A stretch of 37,335 bases of DNA from Chitinophagales bacterium (lineage in GTDB: Bacteria > Bacteroidota > Bacteroidia > Chitinophagales > UBA2359), in contig JAHDBB010000006.1 of NCBI GenBank assembly GCA_020630635.1, positions 1 through 37,335 on the forward strand, in the 5' to 3' direction. This document shows positions 17,964 to 26,828 of this stretch, piece by piece. Numbering within the stretch: position 1 is the stretch's first letter; each line of letters starts with the position of its first letter. The position numbers and the translations under genes are program-made. Under the pieces are notes generated by a model. It did not search any database and was not told the DNA's origin. It saw only the letters and a program-made list of their open reading frames with translations.

Positions 17964-18962
17964 TTATTCTTCGTCTAATTTATATTTAGAAAGGTCCATT
18001 CCAAAAGAAAGTCCTTTATCAATCACTAATTGTTCGATTTCCATTAGAGATTTACGTCCAAAGTTTCGGAATTTAATCAACTCGGCTGTGTCGTATTGTA
18101 CTAATTCGCCTAATGAATTGATTTTCGCAGCTTTTAGACAGTTGTAAGCTCTAACTGATAAGTCAAGATCTTCCAAGTTGGTTTTGAGTAACTTACGCAT
18201 ATGTAATACGTGTTCATCAACGATGTCTTCGCTTGGATCTGGCTTGGTATCGAAAGTGATATTTTCATCAGAAATCAACATCAAGTGCTGGATCATAATT
18301 TTAGCAGCTTCTTTGATGGCTTCTTCGGGATGGATGGTTCCATCTGTTTTGATTTCGATGATGAGTTTTTCGTAATCGGTTTTTTGTTCTACCCTTGTAT
18401 TTTCAACGCTGTATCTTACATTCTTGATAGGCGTATAGATGGCATCAATCGGAATAGTACCAATAGGATCGTCTTTTGATGCATTTTCTTCAGCAGCTAC
18501 ATACCCACGTCCTTTTTTGAGGACAATCTCCATTTCAAAGTTCACAGATTCATCCATTTGACAAATTAACTTGTCAGGATTGGTGATGGCAAATCTAGTA
18601 GTAAATCTTGAAATATCGCCTGCTCTAAATTCGTTTTGTCCATTTAAGCTAATGTGCAAACGCTCTGGCTGTCCATCATCTTCTGGGTCATTCACTTTGA
18701 AACGTACTTGTTTGAGGTTGAGTACAATTTCAGTAATATCTTCAATAACTCCTTCCATCGTTGCAAACTCATGGTCAACTCCACTAATCTTAATGGAAGT
18801 GATTGCGTATCCTTCGAGGGAAGATAACAAAATTCTTCTCAAAGCGTTTCCAACAGTTACACCAAATCCAGGCTCTAATGGACGAAATTCGAATAGTCCT
18901 TCAAAGTCCGTTGCTTTTTGTAAGATAATTTTGTCAGGTGTTTGGAATGTCAATAGACTCAT
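17964..18962 (-). CDS. rpoA: DNA-directed RNA polymerase subunit alpha
   Basis: Alpha dimerises to start assembly of RNA polymerase and contacts promoter DNA and activators through its C-terminal domain. The N-terminal domain covers about residues 1-235 ([20 protein letters not shown] is typical). The C-terminal domain covers about 260-332 ([20 protein letters not shown], then [14 protein letters not shown]). At 332 residues it has normal length. The gene lies between rpsD and rplQ, as usual for the alpha operon. A 291-base gap containing R copy 6 separates it from rpsD; no promoter is obvious there. Confidence 0.97.
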   Translation of the reverse strand: MSLLTFQTPDKIILQKATDFEGLFEFRPLEPGFGVTVGNALRRILLSSLEGYAITSIKISGVDHEFATMEGVIEDITEIVLNLKQVRFKVNDPEDDGQPERLHISLNGQNEFRAGDISRFTTRFAITNPDKLICQMDESVNFEMEIVLKKGRGYVAAEENASKDDPIGTIPIDAIYTPIKNVRYSVENTRVEQKTDYEKLIIEIKTDGTIHPEEAIKEAAKIMIQHLMLISDENITFDTKPDPSEDIVDEHVLHMRKLLKTNLEDLDLSVRAYNCLKAAKINSLGELVQYDTAELIKFRNFGRKSLMEIEQLVIDKGLSFGMDLSKYKLDEE

Positions 18963-19052
18963 AAGTAGATAGTTTATGTTGGATTTTGAAAATTTAGCCT
19001 TAATTAGATGACTTCTGTCAAAATACCTGTGCTGGTTTTTGACTATTCAATG

Positions 19053-19206
19053 TACAGTTTCTATAGGTTCTTTCTGCAACCAACTAGACCCGATAGTAGC
19101 GGTATGAATGTACTCGCATTGGCGTGGGTTGTGGCCAAGCTACATTCATAATAGCGGATAGCGGGGAGACCTGTTGCGATGAAAGAGGAACTGTTCTCTC
19201 CTAATA
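19053..19206 (-). repeat. Structured intergenic element R, copy 6, between rpsD and rpoA
   Basis: AGACCCGATAGTAGCGGTAT begins at 19086 and ATAGCGGATAGCGGGGAGA ends at 19169. The distal arm is the ten-pair TATGAATGTA/TACATTCATA and the loop has GCATTGGC. The tail is GCGATGAAAGAGG then TTCTCTCCTAA, the same subtype as copies 3 and 8. In the operon mRNA it reads in the forward sense. Confidence 0.85.
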
Positions 19207-19253
19207 AAGCTTCTATAAGAACAATATATAGAAGAAAATCGTTCGATTGAACT

Positions 19254-19859
19254 TTACTTCGAGTAAAGCTCGACTATCAACTGCTCCTTGATATTTTCTG
19301 GAATTTCTTGTCTTTGAGGAATAGCCAATAAGGTTCCTGACATTGAATCACGATTGAAATCTACCCAAGGAAATTGCTTACCTTTTTTGTTTAAAGACTC
19401 TTGGATAACCTTAAAATCTTTAGACTTTTCCCTGATACTGATGACATCGTTGATTTTGACACTAGCAGAAGGCACGTTGCATACACGCCCATTGAGAACA
19501 ATATGCTTGTGGCTTACTAACTGTCGTGCAGCTCTTCGAGAAGGAGCGAGTCCCATTCGAAAGACCACATTGTCAAGACGAGTTTCCAATAATTGGAGTA
19601 AGTTTTCACCTGTTACTCCTTGTCTTCTGTTGGCTTCTTTGAATAAGTTACGGAATTGACGTTCCAATACACCGTAGGTATATTTTGCTTTTTGCTTTTC
19701 TTTTAATTGCAAACCATAATCAGAAGGAGATTTTCTTCTTTTACCAGGTCCGTGTTGTCCTGGTGGGTAATTTTTTCTTTCGAAGCTCTTATCATATCCG
19801 AAGATGGCTTCGCCAAATTTTCTTGCAATTTTTGTCTTTGGACCTTTATATCTTGCCAT
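19254..19859 (-). CDS. rpsD: 30S ribosomal protein S4
   Basis: S4 starts assembly of the 30S body by binding 16S rRNA; in E. coli it also represses the alpha operon. The 201 residues include the N-terminal rRNA-binding part ([20 protein letters not shown]) and the S4 RNA-binding fold with [20 protein letters not shown] and [12 protein letters not shown]. The N-terminus has none of the zinc-binding cysteines found in some S4 proteins. The 140-base gap to rpsK holds hairpins that could serve regulation. Confidence 0.97.
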   Translation of the reverse strand: MARYKGPKTKIARKFGEAIFGYDKSFERKNYPPGQHGPGKRRKSPSDYGLQLKEKQKAKYTYGVLERQFRNLFKEANRRQGVTGENLLQLLETRLDNVVFRMGLAPSRRAARQLVSHKHIVLNGRVCNVPSASVKINDVISIREKSKDFKVIQESLNKKGKQFPWVDFNRDSMSGTLLAIPQRQEIPENIKEQLIVELYSK

Positions 19860-19883
19860 TTTTTAAATTATTTTGCTGGACCT

Positions 19884-19942
19884 GGTAGTCTTTTTGATGC
19901 TACCTATTTACAAACGAAATGCCACCAATTGGAGTTGGCGGC
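19884..19942 (-). promoter_or_regulatory. Hairpins in the rpsD leader
   Basis: In the mRNA, GCCGCCAA pairs with TTGGTGGC (19921-19942) around a six-base loop. Its one G-U pair would be an A-C mismatch on the other strand, so the fold suits the transcribed strand. A second, smaller hairpin has arms GGTAG/CTACC at 19884-19904. Both lie within the 140 bases between rpsK and rpsD. Confidence 0.45.
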
Positions 19943-19999
19943 GATTTTGAGTTTTAAAATTTAAATATTTAGGAATGAAATAGCTCCTAAAGCAAAGTA

Positions 20000-20398
20000 T
20001 TAGACTCTTCTTTTCTTTGGAGGACGACATCCATTGTGTGGTAACGGAGTAACATCTCGAATGACGGTTACTTCAATTCCTGAATTATTGATAGTACGGA
20101 TTGCTGACTCTCTTCCTGCACCTGGTCCTTTTACCAATACCTCTACTTTTCGCAAACCTGCGTCATACGCTGTTTTTGCTGCGTCACTTGCAGAAATTTG
20201 TGCTGCGTAAGGAGTATTTTTTTTGGAACCTCTAAATCCAGATTTACCCGCAGATGACCAAGAAATGACATCTCCTTTGGCATTGGTGATAGAAATGATA
20301 ATGTTGTTGAAGCTAGCTTTAATATAGGCTTTTCCTTCAGCAGTTACATGTACATTTCTTTTTTTGGCAGGGGTTCTTTTACCTTTTCCTTTTGCCAT
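20000..20398 (-). CDS. rpsK: 30S ribosomal protein S11
   Basis: S11 sits on the 30S platform and contacts the 16S rRNA near the E site. The 132 residues start with a basic tail ([20 protein letters not shown]). The conserved [20 protein letters not shown] and [14 protein letters not shown] follow, and it ends in [16 protein letters not shown]. Length and motifs are normal. It lies 22 bases after rpsM. Confidence 0.97.
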   Translation of the reverse strand: MAKGKGKRTPAKKRNVHVTAEGKAYIKASFNNIIISITNAKGDVISWSSAGKSGFRGSKKNTPYAAQISASDAAKTAYDAGLRKVEVLVKGPGAGRESAIRTINNSGIEVTVIRDVTPLPHNGCRPPKKRRV

Positions 20399-20420
20399 TT
20401 TATTTATTTTTTAATTGTGA

Positions 20421-20795
20421 TTACTTAACTGCTTTTTTCTTACCTGCAACTGTTTTACGCTTACCTTTTCTTTGTCTAGCGTTGGTACGTGTACGTTGCC
20501 CTCTTAATGGAAGCCCTTTTCTATGTCGGATACCTCTATAACAGCCGATGTCCATTAGACGCTTGATATTTAACTGAACCTCACTTCTAAGTTCACCTTC
20601 TACTTTGATATCACCAATTTCAGTTCTGATGTTGGTAATTTCTTCGTCAGTTAGGTCCCTTGCTTTTTTCTCAGGATCAATATCAGCAGCTTCTAATATT
20701 TGTAAGGCTGTAGTGTTTCCAATACCATATATATAGGTAAGGGCAATTTTGATTTTTTTGAACTTTGGTAAATCTATACCTGCAATACGTGCCAT
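20421..20795 (-). CDS. rpsM: 30S ribosomal protein S13
   Basis: S13 lies in the 30S head and forms bridges to L5 and the P-site tRNA. The 124 residues show [20 protein letters not shown], the helix-two-turn-helix [12 protein letters not shown], and the C-terminal tRNA-contacting tail [19 protein letters not shown] followed by a Lys-rich end. It is the first alpha-type gene after rpmJ, 22 bases apart. Confidence 0.97.
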   Translation of the reverse strand: MARIAGIDLPKFKKIKIALTYIYGIGNTTALQILEAADIDPEKKARDLTDEEITNIRTEIGDIKVEGELRSEVQLNIKRLMDIGCYRGIRHRKGLPLRGQRTRTNARQRKGKRKTVAGKKKAVK

Positions 20796-20817
20796 AATCT
20801 ATCTTTTAGGTTGTTTT

Positions 20818-20934
20818 TTATCCTTGTCTTTGTTTGAAGCGAGGATTCTTTTTGTTAATGACATATAACTTGCCTTTTCTTTTTACCACTTTACAATCAG
20901 CGGTTCTTTTTTTTATAGATGCTCTTACTTTCAT
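20818..20934 (-). CDS. rpmJ: 50S ribosomal protein L36, zinc-free form
   Basis: This 38-residue gene was read directly from the gap between infA and rpsM. It begins [18 protein letters not shown] and ends NPRFKQRQG, the L36 pattern. Of the usual zinc ligands Cys11, Cys14, Cys27 and His33, only Cys14 remains; the others are Thr, Asn and Phe. It is therefore a form that cannot bind zinc in the usual way. The position between infA and rpsM is the standard one. Spacing is 62 bases from infA and 22 to rpsM. Confidence 0.95.
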   Translation of the reverse strand: MKVRASIKKRTADCKVVKRKGKLYVINKKNPRFKQRQG

Positions 20935-20996
20935 GGCATGAAAAGTTTATACTGTTATTGTTTAAGCAATATCAGTCAATGATTTAATTTACTTTT

Positions 20997-21215
20997 TTAG
21001 CGATAACGGTAGGTAATTCTACCTTTTGTTAAGTCGTAAGGCGACATTTCTACAGCTACTTTATCACCTGGTAAGATTCTTATATAATGCAAACGCATTT
21101 TACCGGCGATATGAGAGAGAATCTCATGTCCATTTTCCAATCGTACTCGAAACTTGGCATTTCCTAAAGATTCAACAACGACTCCGTCTTGCTTTATTAC
21201 GTCCTGTTTACCCAT
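20997..21215 (-). CDS. infA: Translation initiation factor IF-1
   Basis: IF-1 occupies the A site of the 30S subunit during initiation. The 72 residues form a single S1-like OB fold: [20 protein letters not shown], then [20 protein letters not shown] and [15 protein letters not shown]. Length and motifs are normal. It lies 33 bases after map. Confidence 0.97.
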   Translation of the reverse strand: MGKQDVIKQDGVVVESLGNAKFRVRLENGHEILSHIAGKMRLHYIRILPGDKVAVEMSPYDLTKGRITYRYR

Positions 21216-21248
21216 TTAATTTTTTTGTGGGGTGCAAAGATAATAAAA

Positions 21249-22049
21249 TTATATAACTTCTGACAATTCTATATTACTTTTAATTGCCGCTTCTGTATAT
21301 TCAAAGGTTGAAAGAATGTCTGCTTGGTTGGGTTGTACTGCTACCGTATGCTCAAAATGGGCAGATGGTTTGCCGTCTCTGGTTGCGATGGTCCATCCAT
21401 CTGCCAACTGTTCGATGTGTCTTCTCCCCATATTGACCATTGGTTCTATAGCGATAACCAGACCTTTTTTCAGTCTTATTCCTGAACCTTTTTTACCATA
21501 ATTGGGAACTTCGGGACTTTCATGTAATTGTCTTCCAACTCCATGTCCAACTAGTTCTCTCACAATTCCATAACGATGTTTTCTTCCTGCATATTCTTGT
21601 ATGGCATTAGAAACATCTCCTATGTTATTGCCAACAATGGCTTTCTCAATTCCTTTATAAAGAGCTTCTTTGGTTACTCTCAACAGTTTCATGATCTCTT
21701 CTTTGACTTCTCCTACACAATAGGTATAAGCAGAATCACCATAAAAGCTGTTTTTTACTACTCCACAGTCTATAGAGATAATGTCTCCTTCTCTTAGTTC
21801 TCGCTTGCTAGGCATCCCATGAACCACATGCTCATTAACAGAAATACAAAGGGTATAAGGAAACCCTCTATATCCTTTGAATCCCGGCACGCCTCCCATA
21901 TCTCTAATATAGGATTCAGCGATTTGATCTAATTGCAGTGTTGTAATGCCTGGTCGAATGACCTTAGCAACTTCTGCATGAGTTCGAGAGACAAGAAGAT
22001 TGCTTTCTCGAAGCAACTCTATTTCTTCAGGTGTTTTGTAGTAAATCAT
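21249..22049 (-). CDS. map: Type I methionine aminopeptidase
   Basis: This enzyme removes the initiator Met from new proteins. The metal ligands and catalytic His are visible in order: HVVHG (His), SIDCG (Asp), YGDSA (Asp), VGHGVG (His), AIEPM (Glu) and HFEHT (Glu). The 266 residues have no N-terminal extension, as in the short bacterial form. It follows secY by 30 bases and precedes infA, the usual Bacteroidota order, with adk absent. Confidence 0.96.
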   Translation of the reverse strand: MIYYKTPEEIELLRESNLLVSRTHAEVAKVIRPGITTLQLDQIAESYIRDMGGVPGFKGYRGFPYTLCISVNEHVVHGMPSKRELREGDIISIDCGVVKNSFYGDSAYTYCVGEVKEEIMKLLRVTKEALYKGIEKAIVGNNIGDVSNAIQEYAGRKHRYGIVRELVGHGVGRQLHESPEVPNYGKKGSGIRLKKGLVIAIEPMVNMGRRHIEQLADGWTIATRDGKPSAHFEHTVAVQPNQADILSTFEYTEAAIKSNIELSEVI

Positions 22050-22079
22050 AACTCTTTAACACAGCGACTATATAAAGGT

Positions 22080-23429
22080 TTAAACACTTGCACCAACAGC
22101 TCCACTGGCTCTACCCTTGATACGGGTTCCTCCTTTCATTAACCCATCATAGTGACGCATTAATAAGTGGCTTTCAATTTGTTGTAAAGTATCCAATACA
22201 ACTGCTACTAAAATTAATAAGGACGTTCCTCCAAAGAAATCGGCAAAACGAGGATTGACTCCTGCCATGTTAGCAAATACAGGTAAAATCGCAATGATAC
22301 CCAATGCAATCGCTCCTGGTAAAGTTATTTTAGAAAGAACATTATCAATAAAATCTGCTGTGCTTTTTCCAGGCTTTACACCAGGAATAAATCCATTGTT
22401 ACGTTTCATGTCCTCTGCCATCTGATTCGGATTAATGATCAAGGCAGTATAGAAGTAAGTAAATAATACAACTAAGATAAAAAACAGTGCATTGTACCAG
22501 AAAGAATAATAGTACTCACCTGTTGCCAGACTTTGACCAATAGCTGATTCTGGTGCTAATTGTCCTACAAAAGAAGGAATGAACATCAATGCTTGTGCAA
22601 AGATGATTGGCATCACACCAGATGCATTGACTCTTAATGGAATAAATTGTCGTACACCGCCATATTGTTTATTTCCAACGATTCTTCTTGCGTACTCTAC
22701 AGGAATTCTACGAACCCCTTGAATCAATAATACCGTCACAAATACGATGGCAACAAAGATGGCTATTTCTATCAAGAAGAAGATCAGTCCTCCACCTCCA
22801 CCAGCGAGTTTACTTTGTAATTCTGCAGATAATCCAAATGGTAAATTGGCGATAATACCAATCATAATCAATAAGGAAATACCATTACCAATACCTCTAT
22901 CAGTGATTTTTTCACCCAACCACATACAAAATACGGTTCCTGCTGTTAATACAATCATCGTAGAAACGGCAAAAAGGAATTTTGATGGGATTACAATTGC
23001 ATTACCTGCGATAGAATTAAGGAAGGTGATGTATCCAATACCTTGTACCGCAGTAACAATGATCGTGAGATAACGAGTCATTTGAGTGATCTTCCGTCTT
23101 CCGCTTTCTCCTTCTTTTTGGAGTTTTTGGAAGTAAGGGACTGCTAATGTTAGGAGCTGTACAGCAATAGATGCCGAGATATAAGGCATGATTCCTAATG
23201 CAAAAACAGAGGCTCTTGTAAAAGATCCTCCCACAAACATATTCAGAATCCCTAATAATCCTCCTTGTCCTTGTGCTTGCAAGTCACCAAGTGCATTAGG
23301 GTCAATACCTGGCAAAACAATAAATGAGCCAATACGGTATATTAATACGAGACCCAAGGTATAAATTATTTTATTCCTTAGGTCTTCAATTTTCCAAATA
23401 TTTTTTAAGGTTTCTATCAGTTTGTTCAT
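22080..23429 (-). CDS. secY: Preprotein translocase subunit SecY
   Basis: SecY is the central channel of the Sec translocon in the inner membrane, also the first export step for T9SS cargo. The 449 residues contain about ten hydrophobic segments, with GGSFTRASVFALGIMPYISA near the plug and TM2, and GGVRQFIPLRVNASGVMPII in the TM7 region. An inserted poly-Gly loop (AGGGGGLIFF) lies near residue 215. The gene lies between rplO and map. A 9-base-pair inverted repeat lies in the 118-base leader. Confidence 0.97.
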   Translation of the reverse strand: MNKLIETLKNIWKIEDLRNKIIYTLGLVLIYRIGSFIVLPGIDPNALGDLQAQGQGGLLGILNMFVGGSFTRASVFALGIMPYISASIAVQLLTLAVPYFQKLQKEGESGRRKITQMTRYLTIIVTAVQGIGYITFLNSIAGNAIVIPSKFLFAVSTMIVLTAGTVFCMWLGEKITDRGIGNGISLLIMIGIIANLPFGLSAELQSKLAGGGGGLIFFLIEIAIFVAIVFVTVLLIQGVRRIPVEYARRIVGNKQYGGVRQFIPLRVNASGVMPIIFAQALMFIPSFVGQLAPESAIGQSLATGEYYYSFWYNALFFILVVLFTYFYTALIINPNQMAEDMKRNNGFIPGVKPGKSTADFIDNVLSKITLPGAIALGIIAILPVFANMAGVNPRFADFFGGTSLLILVAVVLDTLQQIESHLLMRHYDGLMKGGTRIKGRASGAVGASV

Positions 23430-23452
23430 AACACTATATTCAAGCTATTCTA

Positions 23453-23484
23453 AGATATTGTAGAACATTTGCTAAACAATATCT
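23453..23484 (-). promoter_or_regulatory. Inverted repeat upstream of secY
   Basis: AGATATTGT and ACAATATCT are perfect complements separated by 14 bases, 24 bases before the secY start. No promoter boxes are obvious nearby. It could be an mRNA hairpin or a protein site. Confidence 0.4.
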
Positions 23485-23547
23485 AAGAGACATTTAGTTC
23501 AATTAATTAGCAATATACACACAAAAGTCTTCAAAATAGCAAGTTTA

Positions 23548-23994
23548 TCATAATAATTCAAGAGAACCTCCTGCTTTTTCGATAGCCTCTTTTGCAGAAG
23601 CACTACAAGCATGAACTTTGAAGGTAATAGCAGATTTTAACTCTCCTCTACCCAATATTTTTATTTTATGGTTTTTGCCAACGATTTTTAATTCTCTTAA
23701 TTTTTCAAAAGAAAATTCAGAGATACTATGTTTGTCAGCTAATTTTTGGACAGAATCCAAGTTTAAACCGAGATACTCTACCCGATTGATATTTTTAAAA
23801 CCTCTTTTGGGTACTCTTCTTTGAAGAGGCATTTGACCTCCCTCAAAACCTCTTTTTCTTGAGTAACCAGAACGAGATTTTGCACCTTTGTGTCCACGTG
23901 TTGATGTTCCACCTCTGGTTGAACCTTGTCCACGTCCCACTCTTTTCTTTTTTTTGACAGAGCCTTTGGCTGGCTTCAGTGTATGTAATTCCAT
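23548..23994 (-). CDS. rplO: 50S ribosomal protein L15
   Basis: L15 is a late-assembling large-subunit protein. The 148 residues start [20 protein letters not shown], followed by the Gly/Arg-rich extension [20 protein letters not shown] and [17 protein letters not shown]. The globular C-terminal part ends in [20 protein letters not shown]. All are family-typical. It lies 20 bases after rpmD. Confidence 0.97.
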   Translation of the reverse strand: MELHTLKPAKGSVKKKKRVGRGQGSTRGGTSTRGHKGAKSRSGYSRKRGFEGGQMPLQRRVPKRGFKNINRVEYLGLNLDSVQKLADKHSISEFSFEKLRELKIVGKNHKIKILGRGELKSAITFKVHACSASAKEAIEKAGGSLELL

Positions 23995-24014
23995 GACTTG
24001 CTTTGTTAAAAAAA

Positions 24015-24194
24015 TTAAACTTCTTCTACTTTGACAAGGTGTTCTACTTTGCGAATCATACCTTGTACCGCATCATTAAGCTCTTTTTCGGTAGTCATAC
24101 CGATTTTTCTCAAGCCAAGTGCTTCCATCGTTCTTTTTTGTCTTTTAGGACGATCTATTATGCTTTTGACTTGTGTTATTTTTACTTTACCCAT
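24015..24194 (-). CDS. rpmD: 50S ribosomal protein L30
   Basis: This gene was read directly between rpsE and rplO. The 59 residues begin [20 protein letters not shown] and continue [17 protein letters not shown], matching L30. It ends [10 protein letters not shown] before TAA. A longer opposite-strand frame covers the same bases but has no family likeness. R copy 7 occupies the 250-base gap between it and rpsE. Confidence 0.95.
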   Translation of the reverse strand: MGKVKITQVKSIIDRPKRQKRTMEALGLRKIGMTTEKELNDAVQGMIRKVEHLVKVEEV

Positions 24195-24256
24195 TGTCTA
24201 ATGTTTTTGTTACACCTATAGATAATAATGTGATATACACTGTTAGAATTAATACT

Positions 24257-24407
24257 TTTTTTAGGAGCGAATATTTGGGTGCTTTGTCGTAATGGAAAGT
24301 CCCGCTATCCGTTCTTATTGCTGTTGCTTTTCTGCAATATAACCCAACGCACACACAGCAATACCACTGCTATCGGGGCTATTTTGCATAGTCTCAACCT
24401 CTATCCC
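24257..24407 (+). repeat. Structured intergenic element R, copy 7, between rpsE and rpmD
   Basis: TTTTTTTAGGAGCGAA leads to GCTTTGTCGTAATGG, AGTCCCGCTATCCGTTCTT at 24298 and ACCACTGCTATCGGGGCT ending at 24380. The distal arm is TTGCTGT/ACAGCAA. It is the only one of the four operon-internal copies that reads antisense in the mRNA, showing that both orientations are tolerated there. Confidence 0.85.
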
Positions 24408-24444
24408 AAAACCATGTAATTGTTCTAAAGTTTATATCAAAAGA

Positions 24445-24984
24445 TTAGTCATCTTTGGCGGTATAAACTTTATTAAGGCTAATACCTCGTGTTTTGGCAA
24501 TAACAAAAGGATCTCTCAACTTAGATAGAGCATCCATTGTAGCTTTGATAACATTGTGAGGATTGGAAGATCCCAGAGATTTAGCAATTACATCTGTCAC
24601 ACCAGCACATTCCAAAACAGCACGCATTGCACCTCCTGCAATTACTCCTGTTCCTTTTGATGCAGGACGTAATAATACTTTTCCAGCACCATATTTACCG
24701 TGTTGACGATGTGGGATAGTTCCTTCGTGCAAAGGGACTTTTACCATACCACGAGAAGCTTCTTCTTTTCCTTTGTTGATTGCTTCAACTACCTCACGTG
24801 CTTTACCAAGTCCGTGTCCTACTTTACCTTTACCATCTCCTACTACTACAATAGCAGAAAAACTAAAGGTACGTCCACCTTTGGTTACTTTTGCAACACG
24901 ATTGATGGCAACAACTTTGTCTTTGAGGTCGGAATCGCCTCTTTTGTTGTCTTTTCTCTGGTTTCTTTTCTGATCTCTTTTCAC
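24445..24984 (-). CDS. rpsE: 30S ribosomal protein S5
   Basis: S5 supports decoding accuracy and mRNA unwinding at the entry channel. The 179 residues have a charged N-terminal tail ([20 protein letters not shown]), the double-stranded RNA-binding part [20 protein letters not shown], and the C-terminal domain with GIPHRQHG-like [20 protein letters not shown]. Length is slightly above average. It lies 15 bases after rplR. Confidence 0.97.
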   Translation of the reverse strand: MKRDQKRNQRKDNKRGDSDLKDKVVAINRVAKVTKGGRTFSFSAIVVVGDGKGKVGHGLGKAREVVEAINKGKEEASRGMVKVPLHEGTIPHRQHGKYGAGKVLLRPASKGTGVIAGGAMRAVLECAGVTDVIAKSLGSSNPHNVIKATMDALSKLRDPFVIAKTRGISLNKVYTAKDD

Positions 24985-24999
24985 TTGATTTTATTTTGG

Positions 25000-25347
25000 T
25001 TAAAATACTAGTCCTGCCTCTCTTGCTCCTTCTGCTAAAGCTTTGACTCGTCCGTGATATAAGTATCCACTTCTATCAAACAAAATATTTTCGATACCCG
25101 CAGCTTTGGCTTTGCTTCCGAGGGCTTTTCCAACTTCTTTAGCTATTTCAACTTTTGTGCCAGAAGCACCTACAGCTTTTGAATCGGTAGCAACTAAGGT
25201 GTGTCCTGCTAAATCATCAATGATTTGGGCATAGATTTCTTTGTTGCTTCGGAATATAGCAAGTCGAGGACGTTGAGACGTTCCTTCAATTTTGTTTCTA
25301 ATTTTATAGCGAATTTTTCGTCTTCTTTCTACTTTTTTAGAAGCCAT
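25000..25347 (-). CDS. rplR: 50S ribosomal protein L18
   Basis: L18 binds 5S rRNA in the central protuberance. The 115 residues start [20 protein letters not shown] and include [20 protein letters not shown] and the C-terminal [20 protein letters not shown]. An in-frame ATG 63 bases further upstream (25410) would add residues with no family likeness, coded by the edge of R copy 8, so the inner start is chosen. Confidence 0.95.
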   Translation of the reverse strand: MASKKVERRRKIRYKIRNKIEGTSQRPRLAIFRSNKEIYAQIIDDLAGHTLVATDSKAVGASGTKVEIAKEVGKALGSKAKAAGIENILFDRSGYLYHGRVKALAEGAREAGLVF

Positions 25348-25390
25348 TTTTAATTGTATTTTGTTGATATTGATTTTTGATCTGGCACTA

Positions 25391-25530
25391 AGCAGTACTA
25401 TCCTATCCAACTAGACCCGATAGTAGTGGTATTCGTGTGGAAGCGTTGGCTACCTAAAACGTTGGCGACACGAATAAGAACGGATAGCGGGGAGATCCAA
25501 CACGATGAAATACGGACTGTTCTCTCCTCC
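25391..25530 (-). repeat. Structured intergenic element R, copy 8, between rplF and rplR
   Basis: AGACCCGATAGTAGTGGTAT begins at 25413 and AAGAACGGATAGCGGGGAGA ends at 25495. The distal arm is ATTCGTGT/ACACGAAT and the loop has GCGTTGGCTA. The tail is ACGATGAAATACGG then TTCTCTCCT. It reads forward in the mRNA. It shares the 418-base rplF-rplR gap with family F copy 3. Confidence 0.85.
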
Positions 25531-25547
25531 AGATTTTTTTAGAATAC

Positions 25548-25720
25548 GTAATGATAAAAAAACAACTTCCGCATTTTAACTGTGATACTTTCCAATGTAT
25601 TTCCGAGATGTCGGACCAGTTCAAAAGCCTCGTCTTAGCCCTGCTATGCCGAAACGTCGGACCGCTCCGTTTTTTGTCGAGTCGTCGAACCGCTCTCCAT
25701 CAAAAAGTCTCTTTGTTACA
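25548..25720 (-). repeat. Dispersed repeat family F, copy 3, inside the ribosomal operon
   Basis: On the minus strand it holds CATAGCAGGGCTAAGACGAG followed by GCTTTT, and later AAAATGCGGAAGTT, as in copy 1. On the plus strand, three short direct repeats (GTCGGACC or GTCGAACC followed by AGTTC, GCTCC or GCTCT) lie at 25610, 25656 and 25684. It lies between R copy 8 and rplF and should be part of the mRNA. Confidence 0.6.
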
Positions 25721-25765
25721 AATGAGGAATTTATTATTTAACCATTACTAAAGAAAAAAGAAGGA

Positions 25766-26320
25766 TTATGAAGCAGCCGTTTTACCTTGTTTTCTTCTAA
25801 GCTCTTCTCCTTTAAATTTGATACCTTTTCCTTTGTATGGTTCTGGCTTTCTAAAGGCTCTAATTTTGGCAGCAACCTGTCCAATAAGTTGTTTGTCAAC
25901 GCCTTCAAGAACAATAATAGGGTTTTTACCTTTTTCAGATATTGTCTCCAACTTTAACTCATTGGGTACCATAAAGTAAATAGGGTGTGAATATCCTACT
26001 TGAATTTCTAATAGGTTGCCTGTATTGTTGGCACGATAACCAACTCCAACCAACTCTAGTTCTTTTTTGTAACCTTGAGAAACTCCTATGACCATGTTAT
26101 TGATAAGGGCCCTGTAAAGTCCATGAAGAGAACGGTGTCTTTTCTGGTCAGTAGGACGAGCAACATTTAACACTCCGTCTTCGATTTTGAGAGAAATGTC
26201 TGGATCAATGGCTTGTTTAAGTTCTCCTTTTGCACCTTTGACTGTAACTGTATTAGAATCATCTACGTTGATGGTCACACCAGCCGGTATATTGATGGGT
26301 GCTTTTCCTATTCTAGACAT
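25766..26320 (-). CDS. rplF: 50S ribosomal protein L6
   Basis: L6 sits near the factor-binding site of the large subunit. The 184 residues begin MSRIGKAPINIPAGVTINVD and have two related domains, ending in the signature EPYKGKGIKFKGEELRRKQG. An upstream in-frame ATG at 26350 would add ten residues lacking family likeness, so the inner start is used. It lies 66 bases after rpsH; the next gene, rplR, is 418 bases away across two repeat elements. Confidence 0.95.
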   Translation of the reverse strand: MSRIGKAPINIPAGVTINVDDSNTVTVKGAKGELKQAIDPDISLKIEDGVLNVARPTDQKRHRSLHGLYRALINNMVIGVSQGYKKELELVGVGYRANNTGNLLEIQVGYSHPIYFMVPNELKLETISEKGKNPIIVLEGVDKQLIGQVAAKIRAFRKPEPYKGKGIKFKGEELRRKQGKTAAS

Positions 26321-26386
26321 ACGCTTATTTTTAGACAAAAAACAATTCACTATACAAAAAGTGAATTGCTCTTTACTGTTTTTATT

Positions 26387-26794
26387 TTAGTAGATAGTAC
26401 AAAGTACTTCACCTCCTACCTTTAGTGATCTTGCTTCTTTGCCAGTCATCACACCAGAAGAAGTAGAGATAATAGCAATCCCTAATCCATTGATAACTCT
26501 TGGTATTTTATCAGACTTCGTAAATTGACGTAAACCTGGCCTACTTACCCTTTCGATCTTGGTAATTGCTGATTTTTTTGTAAAAGGATCATACTTTAAG
26601 GCAATTTTGATTACTCCTTGATTATTGGGAGTATCTTCAAATTTATAGCGAAAGATGTATCCTTGCTCGTAAAGAATTTCAGTCATTCTTTTTTTGAGAT
26701 TCGATGCAGGAATTTCGACGATTCGGTGGTTGGCTAAGATAGCATTTCGAATCCGTGTCAAATAATCTGCAATTGGATCTGTCACTGCTGACAT
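26387..26794 (-). CDS. rpsH: 30S ribosomal protein S8
   Basis: S8 binds the central domain of 16S rRNA; in E. coli it represses the spc operon at the rplX-rplE junction. The 135 residues start DPIADYLTRIRNAILANHRI after MSAVT and end GIAIISTSSGVMTGKEARSL plus KVGGEVLCTIY, the rRNA-binding signature. It lies 34 bases after rpsN. Confidence 0.97.
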   Translation of the reverse strand: MSAVTDPIADYLTRIRNAILANHRIVEIPASNLKKRMTEILYEQGYIFRYKFEDTPNNQGVIKIALKYDPFTKKSAITKIERVSRPGLRQFTKSDKIPRVINGLGIAIISTSSGVMTGKEARSLKVGGEVLCTIY

Positions 26795-26828
26795 ACTTTT
26801 TTCTTTTTATTTGTACAACTAATGATTT

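Noticed and set aside
24003-24221. Plus-strand frame of 72 codons
   Set aside because: It is antisense to rpmD, whose 59 residues match L30.
25348-25410. Upstream start for rplR adding 21 residues
   Set aside because: The added residues come from the edge of an R element and do not resemble L18; [11 protein letters not shown] is the expected start.
26321-26350. Upstream start for rplF adding ten residues
   Set aside because: MSRIGKAPI is the usual L6 start, and the extra residues have no match to the family pattern.
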